A stretch of 64,000 nt of DNA from NCBI GenBank assembly GCA_964567595.1, contig CAZMNF010000003.1, positions 1-64,000 on the forward strand. The letters run 5' to 3'. Numbering within the stretch: the stretch's first letter is position 1; each line of letters opens with the position of its first letter. Position numbers and translations under genes: made by a program. Positions 7,631-15,514 of the stretch are shown here, in pieces. The notes under the pieces are model-generated. The model did no database searches and was not told the DNA's origin. It worked only from the letters and a program-made list of their open reading frames with translations. The stretch comes from CAZMNF01 sp964567595. Its GTDB lineage: Bacteria; Bipolaricaulota; Bipolaricaulia; RBG-16-55-9.

Positions 7631-8700
7631 GGGGACCCTCCTTCGGTACGGTCGATACGGTCTTGCGCGCGTTGGATCAACTCGTCCAGCTTGCTCCGCA
7701 ACAGGTCCGGCAGCTGCTCGCGAAAGTCGGGATCGAGCTCGGACGGCTCGCCCACCACGATCAGGCCGAGCATGCCGGCGTCCTCGTGGACTCGGCAATA
7801 GTAAGGATAGCTCCCCGTGGGGGCGTCCTCGCCGACCGTCACCTCAACGGGCGAGGCCGACTCGCCCAGGACGCCGGTATCCCAGGGCTCGATGTCCTCG
7901 GGAAGCGCGTCGGAATAGGCCGTGCTGGAGTGCCGGCCCGTGGCAACGGCCCAGCGGACCGTGTCGCCCGGTTCAATCACGAGGACCGAGGGATCAAAGA
8001 ACGTCTCGTCCTCGGAAGATGTCACCATGCGGACCTCCCAGGTCACCGGCGGGCGCGCGCTGCGGCTGCGCGTCACTTGGATCGTCGTCGTCTGGGTGGC
8101 CGTGGCGCCTTGGTTGTCCGCCACCGTCAGTGTTGCGTCGTACGCGCCCGCTTCATCATAGACGTTCACGGCTCGACTGCCGGTTTGGACCGTCCCGTCG
8201 CCGAGATCCCAGTGGAACCGCGACACCTCGCCGTCGGGATCGCGGGAGCCCCCGGCGTTGAAACGGACCTCCAGGGGCGCTTCCCCCTGCGTCGGCTCGG
8301 CGTCGATCTGGGCCGTCGGTGGGGCGTTCCGCACCTCGATCGTCAACTCGGTCGTCTCGCCGCGGCGATCCTGCTCGTCCACGGCCACAACGGAGACTTG
8401 ATAACTCCCCGGCTCGTCGTAAGCATGCGTCACCTCGGTGCCCGTTGCCGCGGTGCCGTCGCCGAACGACCAGCGCAGATCCACAGAGTCTCTCCTCCCG
8501 TCGCTCCGTTCGCCCTGCGCGTTGGCGGCCACAAGTTCAGCCTGGAACGTCACGCGTTGACTGGGCACCGTTGCGCCATCGTCGGGGGCCAAGACGCGCA
8601 CTTCTGGCAACGGCGGGGGATCGGAGCTGCAGCTGATCAGCAGTCCGCCCGAGGCGACCGTGAGCGCTAAAACCGCAACCGCGCGCAGGCTCATGGGCAT
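7627..8700 (-). CDS. Lipoprotein with two PKD domains and a C-terminal cupredoxin domain
   Basis: 357 aa. The N-terminus is a lipoprotein signal (VLALTVASGGLLISC, lipobox LISC). Two PKD domains follow, each with the core motif: LRWSFGDGTAATG...VTHAYDEPGSY (residues about 40-130) and FHWDLGDGTVQTG...NVYDEAGAY (about 130-215). The last part is a plastocyanin-like cupredoxin (about 225-330) with the likely copper ligands His in TGRHSST and Cys, His and Met in YYCRVHEDAGM. A blue-copper electron carrier held in the envelope on a PKD stalk is the simplest reading. It lies 30 nt after pcm and overlaps the DUF1028 gene by 4 nt. ATG 8694 is an alternative start. Confidence 0.85.
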   Translation of the reverse strand: MPMSLRAVAVLALTVASGGLLISCSSDPPPLPEVRVLAPDDGATVPSQRVTFQAELVAANAQGERSDGRRDSVDLRWSFGDGTAATGTEVTHAYDEPGSYQVSVVAVDEQDRRGETTELTIEVRNAPPTAQIDAEPTQGEAPLEVRFNAGGSRDPDGEVSRFHWDLGDGTVQTGSRAVNVYDEAGAYDATLTVADNQGATATQTTTIQVTRSRSARPPVTWEVRMVTSSEDETFFDPSVLVIEPGDTVRWAVATGRHSSTAYSDALPEDIEPWDTGVLGESASPVEVTVGEDAPTGSYPYYCRVHEDAGMLGLIVVGEPSELDPDFREQLPDLLRSKLDELIQRAQDRIDRTEGGSP

Positions 8701-8730
8701 GGACGGACCGAAAGCGCTATCGAGCCCCGC

Positions 8731-9432
8731 TCAAGAATGGGGGCTCTGCTCCTCCTCGACCCAACCCTGCTCGCCGACCAGCGGGAGAAAGCTGCAGTCG
8801 CAGAGCTTGTGCTTGCGGCGGTGGTCCGCGAATTGCTCCAAGAGCACCAACTGTTGGACGCGCCGCTCGCCGACCGGCATCACCAAGCGCGCCTCTTCGG
8901 CCATTTGCTCCAACAGCGCCTCCGGCAGCGAGGGCACCGCCCCCGTGCCGATAATGGCATCGTACGGCGCGTGTTCCGGCCAACCGAGCGTGCCGTCGCC
9001 CTGCGCGATCCGGACGTTGGCGTAGCCCAGCTCGTTCAGGCTCGCCTGGGCGTGCGCGACCAGTTCCTCGGATCGGTCGATGGTGTAGATCTCGTCGGCC
9101 AGTTCCGCGAGAATCGCGGTCTGATAGCCCGATCCCGTGCCGATCTCCAGCACCCGATCGTCGTCGTCAAGGTGCAGCGCCTCGGTCATGAGGGCGACGA
9201 TGTAGGGCTGCGAAATGGTCTGGCCGGCGGCGATCGGCAGCGGTCGGTTGATGTAGGCGCGCTCCCAGTCGGCCTTGTGCACGAACCGATGGCGCGGCAC
9301 GCGAGCCATGGCATCCAGGACGCGCTCGTCGCGGATGCCGAGCTGCCGCAGCTTCTCGACCATCAGCTGCCGGTCCTTCTGCGGCGAACCGCTCACCCGG
9401 CTCTCGTCGGAGAAGAACGCCGATCCGTCCAT
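8731..9432 (-). CDS. pcm: Protein-L-isoaspartate O-methyltransferase
   Basis: 233-aa SAM-dependent methyltransferase that repairs isoaspartyl residues in damaged proteins. Motifs are the PCMT pre-motif PLPIAAGQTISQPYIVALM, motif I VLEIGTGSGYQTAIL, the acidic post-I segment IYTIDRSEEL, and the late region DGTLGWPEHAPYDAIIGTGAVP. GGGGAGG sits 7 nt before the ATG. The stop codon of a possible 27-codon leader frame overlaps the ATG as TAATG. The promoter is readable on both sides of the first N run. Confidence 0.94.
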   Translation of the reverse strand: MDGSAFFSDESRVSGSPQKDRQLMVEKLRQLGIRDERVLDAMARVPRHRFVHKADWERAYINRPLPIAAGQTISQPYIVALMTEALHLDDDDRVLEIGTGSGYQTAILAELADEIYTIDRSEELVAHAQASLNELGYANVRIAQGDGTLGWPEHAPYDAIIGTGAVPSLPEALLEQMAEEARLVMPVGERRVQQLVLLEQFADHRRKHKLCDCSFLPLVGEQGWVEEEQSPHS

Positions 9433-9515
9433 TAGGCCTCCCCGGATGGTCGGTGGGATGTCGTCGTCCAGAGGTCAGCGGGATGCCGCCATCGGTGGGC
9501 CCGTCCGTGTTCCAT
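9432..9515 (-). CDS. Possible 27-aa leader peptide upstream of pcm
   Basis: An ATG at 9515 lies 18 nt after a perfect TATAAT and opens a 27-codon frame whose TAA overlaps the pcm start as TAATG, the geometry of termination-reinitiation. The peptide is basic (His, Arg and Trp near the N-terminus). There is no Shine-Dalgarno sequence, so translation is uncertain. Confidence 0.3.
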   Translation of the reverse strand: MEHGRAHRWRHPADLWTTTSHRPSGEA

Positions 9516-9547
9516 CACGAAAAATCTGGGAGAATTATAGGTCAGGT
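9493..9547. repeat. 55-bp direct repeat, copy 1, left flank of the N run
   Basis: These 55 bases are identical to 9648-9702 and abut the N run exactly. This is the pattern left when two contigs that share a k-mer overlap are joined with a fixed gap, so it is most likely an assembly artefact rather than a biological repeat. Confidence 0.9.
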
Positions 9548-9647
9548 NNNNNNNNNNNNNNNNNNNNNNNNNNNNNNNNNNNNNNNNNNNNNNNNNNNNN
9601 NNNNNNNNNNNNNNNNNNNNNNNNNNNNNNNNNNNNNNNNNNNNNNN
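9548..9647. other. Scaffold gap of 100 N, probably artificial
   Basis: A run of exactly 100 N between two identical 55-bp sequences. The true sequence is probably continuous with one repeat copy and the N run removed. Confidence 0.9.
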
Positions 9648-9702
9648 CGGTGGGCCCGTCCGTGTTCCATCACGAAAAATCTGGGAGAATTATAGGTCAG
9701 GT
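9648..9702. repeat. 55-bp direct repeat, copy 2, right flank of the N run
   Basis: Identical to 9493-9547. The intact pcm promoter reads through this copy, which shows that this side holds the true upstream context. Confidence 0.9.
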
Positions 9703-9718
9703 CGCAGCAGCGCTTCAA
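9689..9718 (-). promoter_or_regulatory. pcm promoter
   Basis: On the minus strand TTGAAG (9718-9713) is followed after 18 nt by a perfect -10 TATAAT (9694-9689). The copy of the -10 box left of the gap (9539-9534) is the same box duplicated by the assembly overlap. Confidence 0.7.
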
Positions 9719-10005
9719 GGGGTGGCCTTGACTCGAGGTTCGGCATGCCGCGCGGCAAGACGTGACGCGTGGTTTTGATCGACAGCAGTCGGCCGCTGTA
9801 TGCTCGCGTCACGACCTCAGCCTTGCTGGCGACCAGGTCGCTCCGTCGGGGCTCCAAGCGGATCAGGGGGGAGAGCGATAATCGACGGCCAGGGGCGGAA
9901 GCTCGTGGCGACAGCAAAGCGCTTGTGGAGGATCGAGGCCAGGAGGGCTCATCGATCCGCTCGTGCGGGCGTGGCGATGGAGGGACACCCGCTCCAGCCG
10001 CCGGG
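9719..10005. other. Intergenic stretch with no recognisable gene
   Basis: Between the pcm promoter and the thioesterase stop I find no reading frame with protein-like composition, no tRNA and no clear hairpin terminator. Open frames here are Arg/Ser/Pro-rich and look like random high-GC sequence. It may hold degraded coding sequence. Confidence 0.5.
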
Positions 10006-10500
10006 TCAATCTCCCAGCTCCTCGCGCATCGTCAGCTTGTACTCGCGGCGCCGCTTGGCCTCCTCGTAGCGCCGTCGTTCTTCGTCAGTCTCGGGCAACA
10101 CCGGCGGCACGTCCGACGGCTGGCCGTTGTTGTCGAGCGCGACGAACGTGAGGTAGCCGTGCGTCGTCTTGCGTCGCTCGCCCGTCTGCGGCACTTCGGA
10201 TTCGATCCAGACGCCGACCTCCATGGAGGTCTTGTGGGTGTAGTTGACGGATGCGCGCACGATGGCCAGTTCCCCGATATGGATCGGGGAGAGGAAGCTG
10301 AGCTGGTCGATGGATGCGGTCACCACGGGGCAGCGCGCATGACGCGTGGCAGCGATCCCGGCCGCCATGTCCATCCAGGCGACGACGGTCCCGCCGAAGA
10401 CCGTCCCGATCGTGTTGGCGTCCTGGGGGCGGACGACGTGGACGGACTCCACGTAGGACTCGCGAACCGGCTTGCCGTCGGCTGTGGCCTCATCGTTCAT
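10006..10500 (-). CDS. Acyl-CoA thioesterase, hotdog fold (YciA/BFIT type)
   Basis: 164 aa. The hotdog domain carries the thioesterase signature DANTIGTVFGGTVVAWMDMAAGIAA and the strands ARCPVVTASIDQLSFLSPIHIGEL and VNYTHKTSMEVGVWIES. It hydrolyses acyl-CoA esters; the exact chain length cannot be read from sequence. The charged C-terminal tail ends MREELGD. There is no Shine-Dalgarno; a TACGCT -10 box ends 8 nt before the ATG, so the transcript is probably leaderless. It diverges from the photolyase gene. Confidence 0.88.
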   Translation of the reverse strand: MNDEATADGKPVRESYVESVHVVRPQDANTIGTVFGGTVVAWMDMAAGIAATRHARCPVVTASIDQLSFLSPIHIGELAIVRASVNYTHKTSMEVGVWIESEVPQTGERRKTTHGYLTFVALDNNGQPSDVPPVLPETDEERRRYEEAKRRREYKLTMREELGD

Positions 10501-10508
10501 GGCGACTC

Positions 10509-10537
10509 AGCGTACGCGAGCCGTTCCACCGATGCAA
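10509..10537 (-). promoter_or_regulatory. Leaderless promoter of the thioesterase gene
   Basis: TTGCAT (10537-10532), a 17-nt spacer, then TACGCT (10514-10509). The -10 box ends 8 nt before the ATG at 10500. Confidence 0.65.
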
Positions 10538-10576
10538 CTGGACGTGCCGGGACTGGCGACATGACCGTTAGCCGTC

Positions 10577-10582
10577 TATGCT
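10577..10582 (+). promoter_or_regulatory. -10 box of a probable leaderless photolyase transcript
   Basis: TATGCT lies 7 nt before the ATG at 10590. No good -35 is visible 16-18 nt further up. Confidence 0.5.
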
Positions 10583-10589
10583 GGCGCCC

Positions 10590-12026
10590 ATGAGCGCGAC
10601 GATCGTCTGGCTCCATCGCGACCTGCGCCTCGAAGACAACCCGGCTCTCACGGCGGCCGTCGGGCGGGACGAGCCCGTCGTTCCGACCCTCATCTGGGCC
10701 CCCGAGGAGGAAGCTCCCTGGGCGCCGGGGGCCGCCTCGCGCTGGTGGCTCCACCATTCGTTGGAGGCCCTGACGGCTCGCCTTGCGGAGCGAGGGGCCC
10801 GCTTGATCCTGCGGAGGGGGCCGACGCTGGAGGCGCTCCGGGCGCTGGTGGCCGAAACGGGCGCGGATGCCGTCTACTGGAACCGACGCTACGACCCGGC
10901 GCTGACGGAGCGCGACGCCCGGATCAAACAGGCGCTCGTCGACGACGGCCTGGGCGTTGAGACGTTCAACGCGGCGCTGTTGGTGGAGCCCTGGGACGTT
11001 GCGACGCAGCAGGGCGGGCCCTATCAGGTCTTTACGCCGTTCTGGCGGCGTTGCCAGCACGAGCTCGGGCCCGTTGACCTCGAGGCGGCTCCGGACGCTT
11101 TGCCGACCCTGGACTCGTGGCCGAACTCGCTGGGATTGGCGGAGCTGGAACTGTTGCCGACGGTCGACTGGGCCGGCGGCCTGCGCGCGACCTGGACGCC
11201 CGGCGAAGTCGGCGCGCACGAGCGCCTCGACGCGTTCGTCGAGGGCGCGCTATCGACCTACGACACGTCGCGAGACCGGCCGGATCAGGCGGGGACGTCG
11301 CGGTTGTCGCCGCACCTGCATTTCGGCGAGATCGGCCCGCGGCAGATCGCCCACGCCATCCAGACGGAAGTGGGCCTGCGCGATCAGGCCGCCGCCGACG
11401 CGTTCATGAGCGAGATCGGCTGGCGCGAGTTCGCCCATCACGTGCTCTACCACTTTCCGTCGACCTCGGAGCGGCCGCTGAAGCCGGCGTTCGAACGCTT
11501 CCCCTGGCGCGAGGACGAGGCGAGCCTCCGGGCCTGGCAACAGGGGCGGACGGGCTATCCCATTGTCGACGCCGGGATGCGCGAGCTTTGGGAAACGGGC
11601 TGGATGCACAACCGGCTGCGCATGGTGGTCGCCTCGTTCTTGACGAAGGACTTGCTCATTCCGTGGCAGGACGGGGCCCGTTGGTTCTGGGACACCCTTG
11701 TGGATGCCGATCTGGCCAACAACACCCTCGGCTGGCAGTGGGCGGCGGGCTGCGGCGCCGACGCGGCGCCCTACTTTCGGATCTTCAATCCCGTCCGTCA
11801 GGGAGAGCGCTTCGACCCGGACGGGGCCTACGTCCGCCGGTGGGTGCCGGAGTTGGCCGAGCTCCATGCCGACGTCATCCATGCGCCCTGGAAAGCGACC
11901 CAACTGGATCGACAAGCCGCGGGCGTGTCGTTGGGCCGGGACTATCCGGAGCCGATCGTCGATCACAAGCAGGCCCGCGACCGCGCGCTCGCAGCCTACG
12001 AGCGGATCAAGGGCACGAACGGTTAG
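10590..12026 (+). CDS. phr: Deoxyribodipyrimidine photo-lyase, class I cryptochrome/photolyase family
   Basis: 478-aa light-driven DNA repair enzyme that reverses pyrimidine dimers. The N-terminal alpha/beta antenna domain begins TIVWLHRDLRLEDNPAL. The C-terminal FAD domain has TSRLSPHLHFGEIGPRQI, WREFAHHVLYHFP, TGYPIVDAGMRELWETGWMHNRLRM and DLANNTLGWQWAAGCGADAAPYFRIFNP, containing the FAD-binding and Trp electron-transfer residues. I start at ATG 10590 rather than the in-frame ATG at 10578, which lies inside the -10 box. The last 20 nt overlap the end of the convergent trmY-like gene. Confidence 0.95.
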   Translation: MSATIVWLHRDLRLEDNPALTAAVGRDEPVVPTLIWAPEEEAPWAPGAASRWWLHHSLEALTARLAERGARLILRRGPTLEALRALVAETGADAVYWNRRYDPALTERDARIKQALVDDGLGVETFNAALLVEPWDVATQQGGPYQVFTPFWRRCQHELGPVDLEAAPDALPTLDSWPNSLGLAELELLPTVDWAGGLRATWTPGEVGAHERLDAFVEGALSTYDTSRDRPDQAGTSRLSPHLHFGEIGPRQIAHAIQTEVGLRDQAAADAFMSEIGWREFAHHVLYHFPSTSERPLKPAFERFPWREDEASLRAWQQGRTGYPIVDAGMRELWETGWMHNRLRMVVASFLTKDLLIPWQDGARWFWDTLVDADLANNTLGWQWAAGCGADAAPYFRIFNPVRQGERFDPDGAYVRRWVPELAELHADVIHAPWKATQLDRQAAGVSLGRDYPEPIVDHKQARDRALAAYERIKGTNG

Positions 12027-12624
12027 CGCCGGACGGGCGCCATCGTCGATCCAGCTCGTTGTGCACGATCGGGATGCAGTGATCGGCTTGCAGGACGGTC
12101 GGCCCCACCCTCAGTGACGGATACTCGGATAACAGCTCGGCTTCGGTTGATGAGAAATTCCGATGGTCGCTCAACACGAACGCGATCGGGGCCTCCAAGG
12201 GGGCCGATCGGAGGTCCGATCCGCCCTCGTCGAGCGCGTGCACGGAAAACCCGGCTCCGTTCAGCCCATCGAGGACGTCGTTGAGCCCGTAGCGGGCGAC
12301 CGTGACGCCGGGCGTGCTTCGGTTTTGGCCTTCGGCAAGCGCCTTGAGCGCGTGTTTGATGAGCGCTCCGGTGCTGCGCTCGTCCGGGTTGACCCGTTTC
12401 ACGTGGGCGCCGTCGAACCGCACGGTGACTTGATCCTGGAGCACGAGATCGACCCAGGTGTCGGTCCGCATCCCGTGCGACAGGCAGAGCGCGCTCGTCA
12501 CGCAGCGGGCCAGGATGTCCAATCGGCCGGCGCTGCCGGTCAGGTCATTGAGGGAAAAGTCCGGCGCCAGCGCGGCCTTGTGGCCGAGGACGACGAAGGC
12601 GCGTCGCGCCTCGCTCGTGGTCAT
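12007..12624 (-). CDS. trmY: TrmY-like tRNA (pseudouridine-N1)-methyltransferase (DUF358/COG1901)
   Basis: 205 aa, SPOUT-superfamily methyltransferase. Sequence landmarks match TrmY: RAFVVLGHKAALAPDFSLNDL, GRLDILARCVTSALCLSHGMR, VDLVLQDQVTVRFDG, KRVNPDERSTGALIKHAL, STPGVTVARYGLNDVLD, IAFVLSDHRNFSSTEAELL, and VLQADHCIPIVHNELD. In archaea TrmY makes m1-pseudouridine at tRNA position 54; the bacterial role is not established. The start ATG overlaps the trkH stop as ATGA, and the end overlaps the convergent photolyase by 20 nt. Confidence 0.85.
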   Translation of the reverse strand: MTTSEARRAFVVLGHKAALAPDFSLNDLTGSAGRLDILARCVTSALCLSHGMRTDTWVDLVLQDQVTVRFDGAHVKRVNPDERSTGALIKHALKALAEGQNRSTPGVTVARYGLNDVLDGLNGAGFSVHALDEGGSDLRSAPLEAPIAFVLSDHRNFSSTEAELLSEYPSLRVGPTVLQADHCIPIVHNELDRRWRPSGANRSCP

Positions 12625-14105
12625 GTGCCCCTCCAGTAGCTCTTCGTCAACAGCACGATGATGGGAAAGATCTCCAGCCGACCGATCCACATGAGCGCGG
12701 CCAAGAGCAGTTTCGACGTGTCCGGCAGGGGGGCGTAGGAGTTCATCGGCCCGAAGACCCCGAACCCGGGGCCGACGTTGCCGATGGACGCCGCCACCGC
12801 GCTGACGGCGTCCAGCACGGGCAAGGGCTCGCCGCCGGCCAAGCCGGCCCGCTCCACGTCCAACATCAGCAGGATGCACCCGATGGCGAACAGCGTCACG
12901 TAAATGATGGCAAAGACGAGGATGCCGCGCAGTGCCGTCTCGCTGATGACCCGATCGCCGAGCCTCAAGGGAATCACGGCCTTGGGATGGATAATCCGTC
13001 GGATCTCACGGAACACCATCTTCAAGATGAGCAGCGTCCGGACGACCTTGACGGATCCGCTTGTGCTGCCCGCGTTGCCCCCGATGAACATGAGCGCGAG
13101 CAGCAGCAGCATGGCCGTGGAGCTCCACGCGTTGAAGTCGGTGCTGGCGTAGCCCGTCGTCGTCATGATGGTCGCGGCTTGGAAGGCGCCGTGGCGGATT
13201 GTCTCCTCCACGGTGGCGTAGAGGCCCGTGATGTTGAGCGTGACGAGCCCGGCGAACACGAGGTAGGCCACGACGTAGAAGCGCCATTCGCGGTTGTCCC
13301 AAAGCCGCCGTGGAAGTCGAAGGGGCGAGAGCAAGCTCCGATAAAGGAGCGCGAAGTTGCTGCCGCCCAGCAGGATGAAGACGATGACGATCCACTGGAC
13401 GTCGCCCGAGTAGGCTTCGATGCTGCGGGCCTTGGGGCTGAAGCCGCCCGTGGAGACCGTCGTGAACGCATGCGTGACGGCGTCGTAGAGCGAAAGCCCG
13501 GCGACGGAAAGCGCGATGATCTCCGCGGCGGTCAGGCCGAGATAGACGCCCCAGAGCGCGCGAGCCGTCTGGCGGATGTGGGGAAAGAGGCGTTCCACTT
13601 CGGGACCGGGAGCCTCGGCTTCCATCAATTGACGCCCGCCGATGCCGAGCCGTGGCAGGACGGCGATCGCCAAGACGACGATGCCCATGCCGCCGAGCCA
13701 CTGCGTCAGCGATCGCCACAGCAGCAGGCTCCGCGACTGGCCCTCGATGTCGGTCAGGACGGTGGCTCCAGTTGTGGTAAACCCGCTCATGGATTCGAAC
13801 AGGGCGTCCACAACGCCGAGAGGCCCGATCAGGAGATAGGGCACGCTGCCGAAGAGCGCAATCGCCAGCCAGCTGATGCCGACGACGAAGAACCCCTCGC
13901 GCATCGTCAAATAGCGGCTGCCGTGAGTGACGCTGCGCAGCGCCGTGCCGAGGCCGACGGTCAGGGCCAACACCCCGAGCCAGGGGAGGGCCGGCTCGCC
14001 GTAGTAGAGCGCGACGCCGGCCGGCAGCAGGAAAGCTGAGCCGACCCCTTGCAGCACGATGGAGATGAGGTGGAACGCCGACCGAAGATCGACGGCGAGC
14101 CTCAT
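12621..14105 (-). CDS. trkH: Trk potassium uptake protein, channel subunit
   Basis: 494-aa inner-membrane K+ channel subunit of the Trk/Ktr/HKT superfamily. Four pseudo-repeats each give a pore loop with the conserved Gly: GFTTTGATVL, FTTVSTGGFS, IMTTTGYAST and SIGNVGPGFG. The C-terminus ends with MWIGRLEIFPIIVLLTKSYWR, typical of the family. Its ATG overlaps the trkA stop (ATGA) and its stop overlaps the trmY-like start, so the three genes are a tight operon. Potassium uptake through it would be gated by TrkA and matters in osmotic balance. Confidence 0.95.
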   Translation of the reverse strand: MRLAVDLRSAFHLISIVLQGVGSAFLLPAGVALYYGEPALPWLGVLALTVGLGTALRSVTHGSRYLTMREGFFVVGISWLAIALFGSVPYLLIGPLGVVDALFESMSGFTTTGATVLTDIEGQSRSLLLWRSLTQWLGGMGIVVLAIAVLPRLGIGGRQLMEAEAPGPEVERLFPHIRQTARALWGVYLGLTAAEIIALSVAGLSLYDAVTHAFTTVSTGGFSPKARSIEAYSGDVQWIVIVFILLGGSNFALLYRSLLSPLRLPRRLWDNREWRFYVVAYLVFAGLVTLNITGLYATVEETIRHGAFQAATIMTTTGYASTDFNAWSSTAMLLLLALMFIGGNAGSTSGSVKVVRTLLILKMVFREIRRIIHPKAVIPLRLGDRVISETALRGILVFAIIYVTLFAIGCILLMLDVERAGLAGGEPLPVLDAVSAVAASIGNVGPGFGVFGPMNSYAPLPDTSKLLLAALMWIGRLEIFPIIVLLTKSYWRGT

Positions 14106-15412
14106 AGAAGGTCTTCCACCTCGGCCACGGCCGACTTCTTGCTGAAGACGATGACGAGGTCGCCAATGTGGAGCGCGTCGTCGCCGCTCGGAATGATGAC
14201 GCGGTTGCCACGCACGATCGCGCCGATGGTGGCGCCCGAGGGAAAATGCGCGTTCTCGAGTTCGGTGCCGACCAGCGGGCTCTCCGGCGACACCTCCACC
14301 TCGAGGATCTCGGCGCGGTGGCCCTCGATGGTGGAGAGGCCGGCAATGCGGCGGCGCGTGAAGCGAATGATCTCTTCAGCGACGACTTTTCGCGCACTGA
14401 CGGCGACGTCGACGCCGACCCGCTCGAAGATCTCCGCGTACTCCGGCTCGGCGACGCCGGCGATCACCTTGTCGACCCCGAGCGACTTGATCAGCAGCGC
14501 GGACAGGAGGTTGCGCTCGTCCTTGTCCATGACGCTGATGCCGACGTCGTACGTGCCGAAGCGCTCGTGCTCCAGGAACTCCAGGTCCGTGGCGTCGCTT
14601 TGGAAGACTTGGCAATGCGGAAGCTGTTCGGCGAGCCAACGGCTCCGTTCGGCACCGGCCTCGACGAGCTTGGGCCGCAGGCCGCGCTGTTGCAGGGTCT
14701 GTGCCAACCGGAAGCCGATGCGGCCGCCGCCGAGGATGACGATGTTCTGGGCCATGCGGCGACCGCCGGCGCGGCGGTTCAGCTCGCCGAGCGCCTCCGG
14801 GATGCCGACGCTGACGACGAGATCGCCCGACTCGATCCGGTTCTCGCCCGCGGGGATGATGACCTCGCCCTTCCGGATCAGGCTGACGATGCGCAGGCTG
14901 GAGGGCAGATCGAGCTCCTCGATGGGCCGACCGGCCAACGGGGAGCTCGGATCGACGGAGAGCTCGGCGGTGGTGATCTTGCCCTTGGCGAACGTCTGGA
15001 CGCCACGGGCGGCCGGGACGCCGATCAGCTGGCCGATCGCCCGCGCGGTGATCAGCTCGCTGCAGACCATGAAGTCGACGCCGAAGTCGCCCGGCTCCCA
15101 GCTCTCAATGTAGTCGGGATCGTGGACGCGGGCGATGGTGAAGGGGTTGCCGAGGTGCTTGCTCGCCGCGCACGCCACCATGTTGACCTCGTCGATGTCG
15201 GTGCAGGCGATCGTCAGGTCGGCTCGCGGGACGTTGGCCTCCTTGAGCATCTTGATGCTCGCGCCGTTGCCCCGGATCGACATGACGTCGTAAGGCTCGA
15301 CGAGCTCGAGGCGAGCGGGCGACTGCTCCACCACGACGACGTCGTGATCGCTTTGCAGTTCGTGGGCGATGCTTCGGCCGACCTGGCCGGCCCCGATGAT
15401 GACGACGCGCAT
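14102..15412 (-). CDS. trkA: Trk potassium uptake regulator with two RCK domains
   Basis: 436-aa cytoplasmic nucleotide-binding subunit of the Trk system. Two repeats of TrkA_N plus TrkA_C are visible: the first Rossmann motif is VVIIGAGQVGRSIAHEL (residues 2-18), the second NIVILGGGRIGFRLAQTL (near 220). Each is followed by a TrkA_C ligand domain (about 135-215 and 350-430), the second ending DLVIVFSKKSAVAEVEDLL. It binds NAD(H) or ATP and controls TrkH. GAGGGGAG lies 7 nt before the ATG, and the promoter is clear at 15436-15464. Confidence 0.95.
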   Translation of the reverse strand: MRVVIIGAGQVGRSIAHELQSDHDVVVVEQSPARLELVEPYDVMSIRGNGASIKMLKEANVPRADLTIACTDIDEVNMVACAASKHLGNPFTIARVHDPDYIESWEPGDFGVDFMVCSELITARAIGQLIGVPAARGVQTFAKGKITTAELSVDPSSPLAGRPIEELDLPSSLRIVSLIRKGEVIIPAGENRIESGDLVVSVGIPEALGELNRRAGGRRMAQNIVILGGGRIGFRLAQTLQQRGLRPKLVEAGAERSRWLAEQLPHCQVFQSDATDLEFLEHERFGTYDVGISVMDKDERNLLSALLIKSLGVDKVIAGVAEPEYAEIFERVGVDVAVSARKVVAEEIIRFTRRRIAGLSTIEGHRAEILEVEVSPESPLVGTELENAHFPSGATIGAIVRGNRVIIPSGDDALHIGDLVIVFSKKSAVAEVEDLL

Positions 15413-15435
15413 AGCGGCTCCCCTCGAAGGACCCG

Positions 15436-15464
15436 ATTGTACGCCCCCTTCGCGAGAGCGTCAA
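15436..15464 (-). promoter_or_regulatory. trkA-trkH-trmY promoter
   Basis: TTGACG (15464-15459), 17-nt spacer, TACAAT (15441-15436), then a leader of about 16 nt with GAGGGGAG. It faces away from pyrF. Confidence 0.75.
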
Positions 15465-15475
15465 CGGCGCGTCCA

Positions 15476-15505
15476 TTGCGCCCTCCATGATGGTTGAGCT
15501 ACCCT
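15476..15505 (+). promoter_or_regulatory. Leaderless promoter of pyrF-cdd-pdp
   Basis: TTGCGC (15476-15481), 18-nt spacer, TACCCT (15500-15505), ending 9 nt before the pyrF ATG. There is no Shine-Dalgarno between. Confidence 0.55.
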
Positions 15506-15514
15506 CAAACAGCC

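Noticed and set aside
8457..8700. Frames at the start of the lipoprotein that might be a separate small gene
   Set aside because: The lipoprotein signal and first PKD domain account for this region in one frame.
9493..9702. A biological direct repeat such as an attachment site or target-site duplication
   Set aside because: Both copies abut the N run and no integrase or transposase is present; an assembly overlap explains it.
9690..9917. 75-codon minus-strand frame upstream of pcm
   Set aside because: It runs across the pcm promoter and has random-like composition.
12987..14039. Plus-strand frame antisense to trkH
   Set aside because: Same mirror-frame composition; TrkH on the opposite strand is full-length with pore motifs.
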